A DNA stretch of 64,000 nucleotides from Vulcanimicrobiota bacterium (GTDB lineage: Bacteria; Vulcanimicrobiota; Xenobia; Xenobiales; JADMJV01): the NCBI GenBank assembly GCA_017307785.1, contig JAFKGI010000002.1, forward strand, positions 186,001 to 250,000, read 5' to 3'. The position numbers were made by a program, and so were the translations under genes. The notes below the pieces were generated by a model. That model was not told where the DNA came from and made no database searches. It was given only the letters and a program-made list of their open reading frames with translations. Below, piece after piece: positions 41,753 through 50,547 of this stretch (the first letter of the stretch is position 1; each line of letters starts with the position of its first letter).

Positions 41753-44046
41753 GCGACGGGAGGCTGGAAGTCTTCCCCTCCCAGTTCGGCGAGCTGGATT
41801 CCGGGAACTCCGGGCTGACCGGCGTCTTGCCGACCCGCCGGGCTACCGGCCCCCAGAGCGCCGCCGGCTCCGCCGAGAGCGGCGGCCCCACCGCCCAGTT
41901 GTCCCCCGGCGCCTTCTTCTCGGGCAACCGTAATCGGCTTGGCCGGCTCCGATCCTGAGCCTTTGAGGGCTCTGCGGGCCGCGCTTTCGATACCGCCGTT
42001 GATCTCGACGCCTTCTTCGGCAATCTGGTTGTACAAACTGGCCAGAGCCTGCTGCTTTTCGCTAAGGCTTCCACCACCACCACCGACGGCACCGCCCCGA
42101 GTGCTTCCACCGCGAACGTTGGCGCCGCTACCCGTGGTGGGCCGGGCCGCGCCGCCCAGGTTGGTGGTACTGCCTCCGCCCTGAGTCGTCACCTGCCGGC
42201 TCGGGCCGGCGCCGGTCTGCGGGCGACCTTGAGTGCCCTTTTCTCCGCCCTTCATCGCCTCAATGTCGCCCGTGAGCTGCTGCAACTGGGCTTCGTAGTT
42301 CAGGCGCACCTCGCTGGCGCTGCCCTGCAGACCCATGCCGGCGCCCTGGGCTCCGCGCCCGACCTGGGCCTTGCGACCCTGCTGGGCTCGTTGCTGTTGC
42401 TGAGCTTTTTTCTGTTGCTCGGCCTTCTTCTGGTCGGCCCGCTTCTGCTCGTCGGTGCGCTTGTCGTTGGGGTCTTTCTTTTCCTGAGTCTTTTTGTCGT
42501 CGTGGCGCTCGGGCTTGCGCGTCTCCGGCTTCTGGCCCGGCTGTTGCGGGGCCCGCTGCACCTCACCCTGGGGAGGACGCGGTCCACCGGCCAGGGATCC
42601 GGGGTTGAAAGCGACCGGCGTGAACGCGGCGGGAGCGGCGGGCCGAAATACGGGGGGCGGAGTAAAGCTCTGCATCGGAGCCGGGGTCATCGGCGCAGCG
42701 CCCAGAGGAGCCCCTCCGGCAGCGGCCGGCGGGCGGAATCCGCCGCCCCCACCACCAAAGTTGCCGCCACCGCCGAAGTTCCCACCCCCACCGAAGCTGC
42801 TGCCGCCGCCACCGAAACCCGCGCCTCCGCCCATGGAGGCCCCGCCGATGCCCATGCTGCTGGTGAACTGCTGGCCGAGCGCCTGGCTCTGCTGGTTCAT
42901 CTGCTGCATCATGGCCATCTGCTGCACCGACTGCATGGCCTGACCGGCCATACCGGCGGCCATCATTCCGGCCTGCATTTTCTGGTTCTGGGCGTTGGCT
43001 CCATTCATCTGGACATTGCGCCCCAACTCCTGAAGACGAGACACCAGACTCTGCTGGTTGTTCATATTGACGCCCAGGGCTTTCTCCACCTGACCGCGCG
43101 CCTGCATAATCTTCTCCAGCCGTGCCTGGCCCTGCTTGAGGCTGGCTTCGTTGGCCAGCTTCTTGGCCTGGGAGGCCAGCTTCTGAGCTTTCATTCCTTC
43201 TTTGGCCACCTGCGAAGTCTGGGCTTTGGCATCCATCGACTTGCCCATCCCTTGCATCTGCTTGCCGATGGCCTGCAGCATCTTGGCGATGCCTTTGAGC
43301 ACCTGGGCCACCACTCGTAAGACCGCCGAGATGGCGGCGCCCACAAAGGGAATGGCGGCGCAGGCCGAGGCGGCCGCTTCCACCGACGTGGCGGCAGTGG
43401 TCAGGGCCGTTCCGGCCGCTTCCATGGCGGTGGCGATTCCCTGGAAAGTCTTGGACAAGCCCTTGAAAAGCATCTCTTTGGCCTGGAACCCCTGCTCCTT
43501 GAGGCCGAAGGTCTGCTCCATCTTGCCGAACTTCTGAACCATTCCGCCGATCTGTTTATTCTGAGAAAGCTGCGAAGTCTGCTCTTTGCCGATGGTCTGC
43601 ATGCTCTGCATCAGGCCACCCTGGCTGGACTGCGAGTTGGTGAACATACCCATCAACGAGTCGACGTCCTTGACGCCCCCCACGTTGCCGATATTGACGT
43701 TGGGGATGGCGGGAGCGTTGAACTGGCCGTTGACTTTGATGACGTCGCCCACGTTGGTCTTGTTGTTGCCACCGGGGGACCAGTTGGAGAACTTTTCGGC
43801 CATGCCGCGCTCGTTGGCGGTGCTCTGAAAGGTGTCGTTGGCCTGCTGATGGCCGCGCGTACCGGACTGCGTGGCCGGCACCGAGGAAGCACGACCTTGC
43901 TTGATGGAGTCGAAGTGCTCCTGCTTGATCTTCTTCTTGGCCTTGCGGTTCTTGCGCGCTTTGTGCAACTGCGCTTCGGCGTTGTCAAAACTCTTGTCGG
44001 TTCGTTCGGTGGTCCCCATGTCCACGGGTGGTAATTCGAAGGCCAT
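41749..44046 (-). CDS. low-complexity protein with central hydrophobic segment, translocator-like
   Basis: The 765-residue protein is not recognised. Residues 1-60 are Lys/Arg-rich, 60-200 polar and Gln/Gly-rich, 205-258 a hydrophobic, Ala-rich segment (S-V-E-A-A-A-S-A to V-L-R-V-V-A-Q-V-L), 262-400 a long amphipathic helix with Met/Gln repeats, 410-480 Gly-rich, then Pro/Ala-rich, a Lys/Gln-rich stretch (about 500-570) and a Gly-rich tail. The hydrophobic helix between coiled coils recalls type III translocators of the IpaB/YopB kind, but homology is not claimed. GGAG precedes the ATG. It is divergent from the M34-like peptidase gene. Confidence 0.75.
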   Translation of the reverse strand: MAFELPPVDMGTTERTDKSFDNAEAQLHKARKNRKAKKKIKQEHFDSIKQGRASSVPATQSGTRGHQQANDTFQSTANERGMAEKFSNWSPGGNNKTNVGDVIKVNGQFNAPAIPNVNIGNVGGVKDVDSLMGMFTNSQSSQGGLMQSMQTIGKEQTSQLSQNKQIGGMVQKFGKMEQTFGLKEQGFQAKEMLFKGLSKTFQGIATAMEAAGTALTTAATSVEAAASACAAIPFVGAAISAVLRVVAQVLKGIAKMLQAIGKQMQGMGKSMDAKAQTSQVAKEGMKAQKLASQAKKLANEASLKQGQARLEKIMQARGQVEKALGVNMNNQQSLVSRLQELGRNVQMNGANAQNQKMQAGMMAAGMAGQAMQSVQQMAMMQQMNQQSQALGQQFTSSMGIGGASMGGGAGFGGGGSSFGGGGNFGGGGNFGGGGGGFRPPAAAGGAPLGAAPMTPAPMQSFTPPPVFRPAAPAAFTPVAFNPGSLAGGPRPPQGEVQRAPQQPGQKPETRKPERHDDKKTQEKKDPNDKRTDEQKRADQKKAEQQKKAQQQQRAQQGRKAQVGRGAQGAGMGLQGSASEVRLNYEAQLQQLTGDIEAMKGGEKGTQGRPQTGAGPSRQVTTQGGGSTTNLGGAARPTTGSGANVRGGSTRGGAVGGGGGSLSEKQQALASLYNQIAEEGVEINGGIESAARRALKGSGSEPAKPITVAREEGAGGQLGGGAAALGGAGGALGAGSPAGRQDAGQPGVPGIQLAELGGEDFQPPVA

Positions 44047-44219
44047 ACTCTGCTCCAGGTGTGTGTTTAGAAATCTATCACCCGATTTCAGGAAAAGTTA
44101 AGGCGGTTTTTAAGCAACGAAATCGCAACAAAACGGGCTGCGCCATGACTTACGGTGAGGATGGTCTTCACGCATTCAAACAGACCGGCCCAAGCCGGCG
44201 CCAAATTCGGAGGAGTGTC

Positions 44220-45392
44220 ATGCAAGTTAAGGCTCAACAGCTACCCACCTGGAACGTGAAATACCGCCTGCCCATGAAAGGGCAGCAGCCTCCCCAACCG
44301 GAGCAACCGAAAGGCCCGGGCCCTCTCAAACAGGCCCTGGATTACTCCGGCGAGCGCCTGCTCGACCTGAGCTACGCCGCCTCGGCCCTGCCCAAATTCA
44401 TCTATCCCACCGTGGTGGGAACCCCCGAGCAAGAAGCCATGACCTGGGCCGCCCTCGACAATCTGCCCATGCATGAAGCCGTCCGACCGGTGTCCATCGA
44501 GACCCTGCCCAGCTTCAAAGAAGGCCCCAACCTGCTGGGCATCAACCGCGTGGCCATCGGCCGCATCCACATCAACGCGGGCGGCTACGACATGGAATAC
44601 GCCAGCCAGTTCAAAGAGACCGTTACCCATGAGGTCGGACACTCCAACGACTACAAGTCCGGAATCTTCTCCATGGTGACTCGCCAGCACGGCAGCGCCC
44701 ACGCCCCCTTCGGCCAACCCGGTTTCGTCAGTGAATACTCGGAAACGCAACCGGCCGAGGACTTCGCCGAAAGCTTCAAAGTGCATCACACGCGGCCCAG
44801 CGAACTGCAGGCCGTCAACCCGGCCAAGGCTGAGGTGATGCGCAAGTTGGACCAGCCCAGTTTCCTGGAAAAGCTGGTCGACCGGCCCGCCTATCGGGAA
44901 ACCGGCAAATACATCGCCCAAGGATTCCACTCGCTGCCGCTGGCGCGCTCGGGTCTGGAACTGGCCCGCCAGGTGACGGTCGCCAACCTGACCATTTACG
45001 GCGGGTCGGACGCCATTCAGGGAATCGTCAAAGGCGACTGGGATCGGGCCGCTGCCGGCCTGCTTAACGCAGGAGCGGGCGCCGGACTGGCCATGGCTCC
45101 CACCGTGCCCTGGCTGGGCGTGGCCGCCACGGCTGCACTGGGCGCCAACCGCGGCCTCCGCCTGGCCGAAGAGCAGGGAGCCACCGCAGCCCAGAAAGCG
45201 GCCGCCGGCACGGCGGGCGCAATCGGCGGAACGGTCGGGGGCTTTGTCGCCCCGCTGGCGCTGGTGCAGGCGGGTTATTCGCTGGCCGGTCCCGTGGGTG
45301 GCGCCGTGGGCTTCGCGGTCGGCGGTCTCTTCGGTGGCTACTACGGCGGGAAGCTGGCGGCCCAGGCCGCACTTTCGCTGACCAAGCCCTAA
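44220..45392 (+). CDS. M34/ATLF-like zinc metallopeptidase with glycine-zipper tail
   Basis: The 390-residue product starts at the ATG after GGAGGAG; the frame extends further upstream without support. After a Pro/Gln-rich leader (10-36) the catalytic H-E-V-G-H-S-N-D-Y is at 137-145, and S-E-T-Q-P-A-E-D-F-A-E-S-F at 174-186 supplies the third ligand. This order resembles the anthrax lethal factor-like and Pro-Pro endopeptidase (M34) domain. Residues about 275-385 are Gly/Ala-rich membrane-like helices, as in the C11-like protein at 22039. There is no Sec signal. It is probably exported, by inference. Confidence 0.8.
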   Translation: MQVKAQQLPTWNVKYRLPMKGQQPPQPEQPKGPGPLKQALDYSGERLLDLSYAASALPKFIYPTVVGTPEQEAMTWAALDNLPMHEAVRPVSIETLPSFKEGPNLLGINRVAIGRIHINAGGYDMEYASQFKETVTHEVGHSNDYKSGIFSMVTRQHGSAHAPFGQPGFVSEYSETQPAEDFAESFKVHHTRPSELQAVNPAKAEVMRKLDQPSFLEKLVDRPAYRETGKYIAQGFHSLPLARSGLELARQVTVANLTIYGGSDAIQGIVKGDWDRAAAGLLNAGAGAGLAMAPTVPWLGVAATAALGANRGLRLAEEQGATAAQKAAAGTAGAIGGTVGGFVAPLALVQAGYSLAGPVGGAVGFAVGGLFGGYYGGKLAAQAALSLTKP

Positions 45393-45397
45393 AGCGT

Positions 45398-46417
45398 ATG
45401 CCTCTGGTCGCTCACCTCAATCTGGACACCTTCGCGGAAATGCGCCGCGAAGGTGAGGCCATTTTGACGGTGGAGCAGGCCCTGCGTCAGGACATCCGCG
45501 AGTTGCACGTCGGCTTCCTCAACATGATGCCCGACGCCGCTCTGCGCACCACCGAGCGGCAGTTCTTCCAGCTCCTGGGCGGCTGCAATCAGATCGTCCA
45601 GATCTATGTCCATCCGTTTTCCATCGGCGGCCTGGAGCGCAGCTCGGAAACTCAGGAATACATCCGCCAACGGTACGAAACCTTCGAGCAGGTGCGCGAA
45701 GTCGGCATGGACGCGCTGATCATCACGGGTGCTAATGTGGCCAATCCCAACTTGAGCAATGAGCCGCTCTGGGAGCCGCTGCAACAGGTCATCGCCTGGG
45801 CCGAGCAGGAGGTGACCTCGATTCTGTGCAGTTGCCTGGCCACTCACGCCCTGCTCAAGAGCCTCTATGGCATCGACCGCAGGCCTTTGGCACGCAAACG
45901 CTGGGGAGTCTATCCCCATCGCTGCGCCCGTCGTCACCACCCCCTGCTGCGCAACATCAACACTCGTTTCGACGTCCCCCACTCGCGCAACAACGAGGTG
46001 ACCCGGGAACAACTGGAAACGGCCGGGCTTCAAGTGTTGATTGAGAGTTTGGACGGCGACGTGCACGTGGCCGTCAGTCCCGATGGGCTGCGCCTGGTCT
46101 TCTTCCAGGGCCACCCCGAGTATGACTACAACAGCCTCTTCAAGGAATACAAGCGCGAGGTCTTGCGCTACCGCCACGGCCAGCGAGCGGAGCCCCCACC
46201 TCTGCCGGAGAACTATTTCGCCGAACCGGAGACCGGTCTGGCTCTGCAGTTTCCCCTACCCGAGGAGCAAATCGAGGCCGGCCTGGACAACACCTGGGGC
46301 GATACCGGCAAAGCCATCTTCAACAACTGGCTGGGACTGGTGTATCGCCTCACCCACGTCGACCGCCATAAGCCATTCGTCGATGGCGTCGACCCGGCCC
46401 ACCCGCTCGATCAGTAG
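45398..46417 (+). CDS. metA: homoserine O-acyltransferase, MetA family
   Basis: This 339-residue protein has the MetA (HTS) fold: F-L-N-M-M-P-D-A-A, V-T-S-I-L-C-S-C-L-A-T-H-A with the nucleophile Cys, and the later F-F-Q-G-H-P-E-Y-D with the His/Glu pair. It acylates homoserine with acetyl- or succinyl-CoA in methionine synthesis; the acyl donor cannot be decided by eye. It starts 5 nt after the M34-like peptidase stop, so they are co-transcribed, an odd pairing. Its end overlaps the convergent pseudopilin gene by 7 bp. Confidence 0.9.
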   Translation: MPLVAHLNLDTFAEMRREGEAILTVEQALRQDIRELHVGFLNMMPDAALRTTERQFFQLLGGCNQIVQIYVHPFSIGGLERSSETQEYIRQRYETFEQVREVGMDALIITGANVANPNLSNEPLWEPLQQVIAWAEQEVTSILCSCLATHALLKSLYGIDRRPLARKRWGVYPHRCARRHHPLLRNINTRFDVPHSRNNEVTREQLETAGLQVLIESLDGDVHVAVSPDGLRLVFFQGHPEYDYNSLFKEYKREVLRYRHGQRAEPPPLPENYFAEPETGLALQFPLPEEQIEAGLDNTWGDTGKAIFNNWLGLVYRLTHVDRHKPFVDGVDPAHPLDQ

Positions 46418-48150
46418 CTACGAGTCCACAGATGGGCGATGCGCCGCCGATTGTTCGGCATGCCCTTGGTCAGCTTCTTCAGATAATCCTGATCGTAGGT
46501 CAAACCGACGTTCTCCGTCTGGGCGATGTTAACGCTACCGGCACGGGCTACCACCGCACCCTGGAGCTGCAGAGATTCCAGCTTGTCGTCGGTCCCCTGC
46601 CAGACCAGATTTCCATTCTCGGTGACCACTTTCACGCCGCCGTGGATGTTCACGTCATTGTTGGCGTAGATCAGGCCCTTGAGTTCGACCTTTCGATTGC
46701 TTCCGCCATAGATGTTCACGTTCTCGCCGTAAAGCACGACGCCCGACGTCTTGTCGGCCTCGACGTTGGTCTCCTCGCCGGTTTTCTTATTGGGATTGCA
46801 CATCAGATTGATGTCGCCGTCAGCCACCATCGCGCCACCACCGGTCAACGTCCCTTGAACGCTGATGGACCCACCCATAGAACGGATAACACCGGTGGAA
46901 GACTCATCGCTCTTGAGCTTGATGGTGGGGAAAACCCCGTCCAACTTGGAGGTGATGCGCAGATCGCCTTGCACCTGAATCGCGGAGTTGTCGGCCACGA
47001 AGGCGTTGTTCTCGAAGTCGAAGGTCATGGCAGCCTTCCAGTCGCTGGTGGAGCCAAGCCTCACGATCCCTTCCAGGTCGGAGCGGTAGGACTGAACGCC
47101 CCAGCCTTCCGGAAGGATGAGCTGTTCACCAATCTTCCGTCCGTCATACCAGACGATCTTATCCTTGCCCGAGTCGGGCGGAGGAGTGTAGGAGACCGTC
47201 TTGACGTAGGCACTTTCGACTCCGTCTTCCCCGATCCACGAGACCTTGGAAAGGTCGACACTGTAGGTTCCCGGTAACATGTGTCCCCCACTCTGAGCGC
47301 CTTTGGTTTCTCCGGCTTTGAAGACGCTCAGGTCGGCGGGGGTCAGTTTGTAAATATCGTGATTGATGCGAGACTTGGGAGCCAGCACTCCCTTCGAGGC
47401 CAGCGAGGCATCCGCCAATCGCTTTCCTTCCAGCGCATTGGGGTTGCCGGCCGAGAAGATGTCTCCCTTGGCCCAAATCACGCCCTGGGTTCCGCCATCG
47501 TCCTTGTGCAATTCGGTATGGCCGGAACCGTTGGCGAAACTATTCAACTGGATGTCGCCATTCGAGCGGAGCCAGTTGCGGGAGCGGTCTTTGCTGAAAA
47601 TATTGATGGCGCTGTTGCTCGAAAGCTGCACCAGCTTGTTGGCTGTGACCGAGGCATCAAATAGCGGCTCGCCACGATAGAGCACATCGCAGTTGGAGGT
47701 AAAAGAACCCGAGCGGCCCGATACGCGAATCAGCACGGCGTCCGCCGGCACGGCGGGTCCGGAGCCTTTCTCGCCCGCCGCCTGATCCAGTCGATTGTAG
47801 ATGGTGGCGGTAAAGGAAGGCTCGCGACCGGTGCCTGCCTCGTCGAGCAAAACGCCCGCCAGCTGGGCCTGAGCGCCGCCTTTAACGTGCTGAACGCGCA
47901 TCCCGCCGCCTTCCAACTTGATCTCGGCATTGTCACCGAAGGCGGAACGTCCGAAGGTCTGGTCCATCTCAAGCTGATAGTAGATGAACTGAATGGCGCT
48001 GCTGGTGACCAGGTCCGCCTCGCGCTGCCGCTGGCTGGCACCTAGACTGGTGAAGTTGGCCGAGTTGGCGATCACGAAAGCGCCTGTCATCATGACCACG
48101 ACCGAGGCCACCGTTAAAACGATCACCAGTGCGATACCGCGCTTCTTCAC
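46411..48150 (-). CDS. PilX-like large pilus-assembly protein, cassette A
   Basis: The 579-residue protein has an N-terminal K-K-R-G-I-A-L-V-I-V-L-T followed by a hydrophobic helix to about 32, as in PilX_N/GspK-like proteins, which lack the standard E5. The rest is a beta-rich repeat domain with runs such as I-Q-V-Q-G-D-L-R-I and V-N-I-Y-G-G, like bactofilin or DUF7305-type stalks. It closes a three-gene set with two prepilins. A paralogue of 725 residues lies at 57328-59505. It probably works at a type IV pilus or type II secretion tip. Confidence 0.82.
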   Translation of the reverse strand: MKKRGIALVIVLTVASVVVMMTGAFVIANSANFTSLGASQRQREADLVTSSAIQFIYYQLEMDQTFGRSAFGDNAEIKLEGGGMRVQHVKGGAQAQLAGVLLDEAGTGREPSFTATIYNRLDQAAGEKGSGPAVPADAVLIRVSGRSGSFTSNCDVLYRGEPLFDASVTANKLVQLSSNSAINIFSKDRSRNWLRSNGDIQLNSFANGSGHTELHKDDGGTQGVIWAKGDIFSAGNPNALEGKRLADASLASKGVLAPKSRINHDIYKLTPADLSVFKAGETKGAQSGGHMLPGTYSVDLSKVSWIGEDGVESAYVKTVSYTPPPDSGKDKIVWYDGRKIGEQLILPEGWGVQSYRSDLEGIVRLGSTSDWKAAMTFDFENNAFVADNSAIQVQGDLRITSKLDGVFPTIKLKSDESSTGVIRSMGGSISVQGTLTGGGAMVADGDINLMCNPNKKTGEETNVEADKTSGVVLYGENVNIYGGSNRKVELKGLIYANNDVNIHGGVKVVTENGNLVWQGTDDKLESLQLQGAVVARAGSVNIAQTENVGLTYDQDYLKKLTKGMPNNRRRIAHLWTRSY

Positions 48151-48171
48151 GCCTGTTCCTCCTTGATTATG

Positions 48172-48870
48172 CTACAGCCGGGGATTGGTGTTGGCAGGGT
48201 CGACGGTCGTTTCAATTTCGAGAATCTCGACCAGGGACCTTCCCCCCATCTGTTGACGGCCGACCTTGGAACGGAGCTTCAGGTGCAGTCGCACCAGTTG
48301 ATTCGCCGGGTCCAACACCGCTCCGAACTCCATGATCTGATCGGACAGGACTCGCACGTTGCTGGCCAGCAGATCGGGATTGCTCAGACTCAGGTCGCTG
48401 GGAGACAGCGGCCTAGGAATGCCCAAAGTGTCGCGGGACGGGTCCCGCAAGAGCATACGCACCATTTTGCCGTCCGGCGAATCCTGGGTAGCAAAATAGC
48501 AGACGAAGCAGTCCCAAATCGGCAGCCCCGAAACGTTGTCGTAGCTGTCGTCATCCTGAGAATTCCGCAGTCCGTTCATACACAGACCGTCTCGCTGGAC
48601 GGTGGCCGCGGGGCTGGGATTGGGAGGCTTGAGCGGGATATTGTCGGCCGTGACCGAGACCGTGCTGACCGATTGAAAGCTCGAGTTCTGCAGGTCTTTC
48701 CGAAGCGGGGTCAGCACTCGGCGCAGGTCGCCCTGCAGGTCGAGGCGATTGCCTCCGACCTTGAACCCGGTCACTCCCACCTCGAACACGGCGAAGACCA
48801 TCAACACCAGGCCGCCCATGACCGCAATTGTGATCAAGGACTCCAGCAGCGTGAAGCCTCTACGAATCAT
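48172..48870 (-). CDS. minor pseudopilin (PilW/GspJ-like), cassette A
   Basis: The 232-residue protein has a type IV prepilin leader M-I-R-R-G cut before F-T-L-L-E-S, with E at +5 and a hydrophobic helix. The body includes R-D-G-L-C-M-N-G-L-R and P-I-W-D-C-F-V-C-Y-F-A-T, matched by R-D-G-I-C-L-S-A-L-R and P-L-W-D-E-F-V-L-Y-Y-A-T in the protein at 59915. It is a GspJ/PilW-type minor pseudopilin. Its start overlaps the upstream pseudopilin stop by 4 nt. Confidence 0.88.
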   Translation of the reverse strand: MIRRGFTLLESLITIAVMGGLVLMVFAVFEVGVTGFKVGGNRLDLQGDLRRVLTPLRKDLQNSSFQSVSTVSVTADNIPLKPPNPSPAATVQRDGLCMNGLRNSQDDDSYDNVSGLPIWDCFVCYFATQDSPDGKMVRMLLRDPSRDTLGIPRPLSPSDLSLSNPDLLASNVRVLSDQIMEFGAVLDPANQLVRLHLKLRSKVGRQQMGGRSLVEILEIETTVDPANTNPRL

Positions 48871-49313
48871 CGGAAGCTCTCGACGAACACAACACGAGCC
48901 AGGTGCACTTGCAGTTTACCGTAGTCGCGGCGATTGGGTGTGGCCTCAAGATTGTTCGGATTGCTGGGCCACCAGTAGACGTCGACGTCGAGGCGGTAGA
49001 GAGCTCCCATCAAGCCCTTGGTGTCGTCGATCTGCTTGGACTTCAGACGGTAGTAGAAGGTCGTGCTCGAACCCGGATCGCGGGTCTGAAGATTCTCCTG
49101 ACTGGAGGCATCTTTCCAACTCGCCGGAGAGGCGCCGGCATACTCGTCCAAGAGTCGACTGGCCACTTCGAGGGCCACACTCTGATCGGCGCTTTTGCTG
49201 GAACTGGTGGTCAGGCGCACGAACAATCCGATCACAACGACCGCAATGACGGCTAGAAATCCGATAGCAACGACAAGTTCAGCAACAGTGAAGGCAGAAC
49301 GCCTGGGGACCAT
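48867..49313 (-). CDS. minor pseudopilin (PilV/GspI-like), cassette A
   Basis: The 148-residue protein has a leader M-V-P-R-R-S-A, cleaved after Ala, then F-T-V-A-E-L with E5 and a hydrophobic helix. The C-terminal half has F-Y-Y-R-L and Y-R-L-D-V-D-V-Y-W-W, paralleled by F-F-Y-Q-V and L-L-R-I-E-V-W-W-W in the protein at 59502. It is the first gene of cassette A, ahead of the PilW-like and PilX-like genes. It is probably processed by a prepilin peptidase encoded elsewhere. Confidence 0.87.
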   Translation of the reverse strand: MVPRRSAFTVAELVVAIGFLAVIAVVVIGLFVRLTTSSSKSADQSVALEVASRLLDEYAGASPASWKDASSQENLQTRDPGSSTTFYYRLKSKQIDDTKGLMGALYRLDVDVYWWPSNPNNLEATPNRRDYGKLQVHLARVVFVESFR

Positions 49314-49346
49314 GGCTGGTCTACTTCGGAAGTGACCGCAGAAGAC

Positions 49347-50471
49347 CTACCCCTGTGCGAGAAGAGAGACCTTTCGATACGCCGCCACCAGGGTTGACGC
49401 GGTTGTTTCGACTTCTTGATCGGTCGTCAGTCGCCCCAGGCTGAGACGCACCGCACCTTTTCCCACTTCGGGGTCAACGCCCAGAGCGGCCAGTACGTGA
49501 GACAAACGCACTACGCCATCGTGACAGGCCGGTCCGGTGGAGGCTGCCAATTGCGGACACTCTTGCAGCAGAGCGGCTCCCGTGGTGCCCCGAAAGTTGA
49601 CGCTCAGAGTGTTCGGCAATCGCTGCTCGGGATGCCCGTTGATCAGGACGCGCTCTCCCAATTCGTTCTGCAGGCGCTGCTGAAGCTCGTCCCGCAGTCG
49701 TCGCATCCGGGCGCCGTCTTCGCGCCAGCGCCGTCCGGCCAGCTCACAAGCGGCTCCCAGAGCGACCGCCAACGCCACATTCTCGGTGCCGCTGCGTTGA
49801 CCGCGTTCCTGACCGGCTCCCAGGATATACGGATCCATCCGCACGCCCTTGCGCACATAGAGAGCCCCTATGCCCTTGGGCGCGTAGAGTTTGTGACCGG
49901 CAAGGGTCAAAAAGTCCACCCCCCAGGCCTGCACGTCCACTTCCACCTTGCCCAGACTCTGGGCCGCGTCGCTGTGAAAAAGGGCTCCAGCCTGACGGGC
50001 GCGAGCCGCCAGCTCGGCGATGGGCTGCAAGGTGCCGACTTCATTGTTGGAGTGCATGATGCTGACCAGGCCGGCCGCCACTCCGTCCAGCTGCTCCGGC
50101 CGCACGCAGCCGTGCGCGTCAACCGGAAGCTTGCGCACCGTGCCGATTCCCTGAGCCTCGAGCCGCTCACAGGCGCGCAACACGCTGGGGTGCTCGATGG
50201 TGGTGGTCACCATTTGCGTGGGAGCCAGCCCCAGCACCACCCAGTTGTTGGCCTCCGTGGCCCCGGAGGTGAAGTAGATCTCCTCTGGACTGGCGTTGAT
50301 CAGCTCGGCCACCTGCTCTCGAGCCCTGTCCAGTCCAGCTCTGGCCTTCTGGCCCAATGGGCTTTTGGTGGAAGGGTTGCCGTAGTGGTCGCGCAGGTAG
50401 GGAAGCATGACTTCAACCACCTCGGCGTCGACCGGAGTGGTTCCATTGTAGTCCAGGTAAATCAGATTCAT
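49347..50471 (-). CDS. cysteine desulfurase (NifS/IscS family)
   Basis: This 374-residue PLP enzyme begins Y-L-D-Y-N-G-T-T-P. It has S-G-A-T-E-A-N-N (PLP phosphate), H-S-D-A-A-Q-S-L-G, the Schiff-base Lys in L-A-G-H-K-L-Y-A-P-K-G, and the catalytic Cys loop S-T-G-P-A-C-H-D-G near 325. It mobilises sulfur from cysteine for Fe-S clusters or thio-cofactors. The ATG at 50471 is chosen over upstream in-frame codons because AAGGCGG is 6 nt before it. No IscU gene adjoins. Confidence 0.93.
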   Translation of the reverse strand: MNLIYLDYNGTTPVDAEVVEVMLPYLRDHYGNPSTKSPLGQKARAGLDRAREQVAELINASPEEIYFTSGATEANNWVVLGLAPTQMVTTTIEHPSVLRACERLEAQGIGTVRKLPVDAHGCVRPEQLDGVAAGLVSIMHSNNEVGTLQPIAELAARARQAGALFHSDAAQSLGKVEVDVQAWGVDFLTLAGHKLYAPKGIGALYVRKGVRMDPYILGAGQERGQRSGTENVALAVALGAACELAGRRWREDGARMRRLRDELQQRLQNELGERVLINGHPEQRLPNTLSVNFRGTTGAALLQECPQLAASTGPACHDGVVRLSHVLAALGVDPEVGKGAVRLSLGRLTTDQEVETTASTLVAAYRKVSLLAQG

Positions 50472-50547
50472 CGAGCCGCCTTCGACCTTGAGTCGAAGAG
50501 TTCCGGCCGAGAGGTAGAGGTCACTTCTGAGCGGAATAGCGCGCCCT

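Noticed and set aside
41749..44046. Type III translocator homologue
   Set aside because: Only the overall layout resembles IpaB/YopB; no sequence similarity or other type III genes are seen, so it is kept as unknown.
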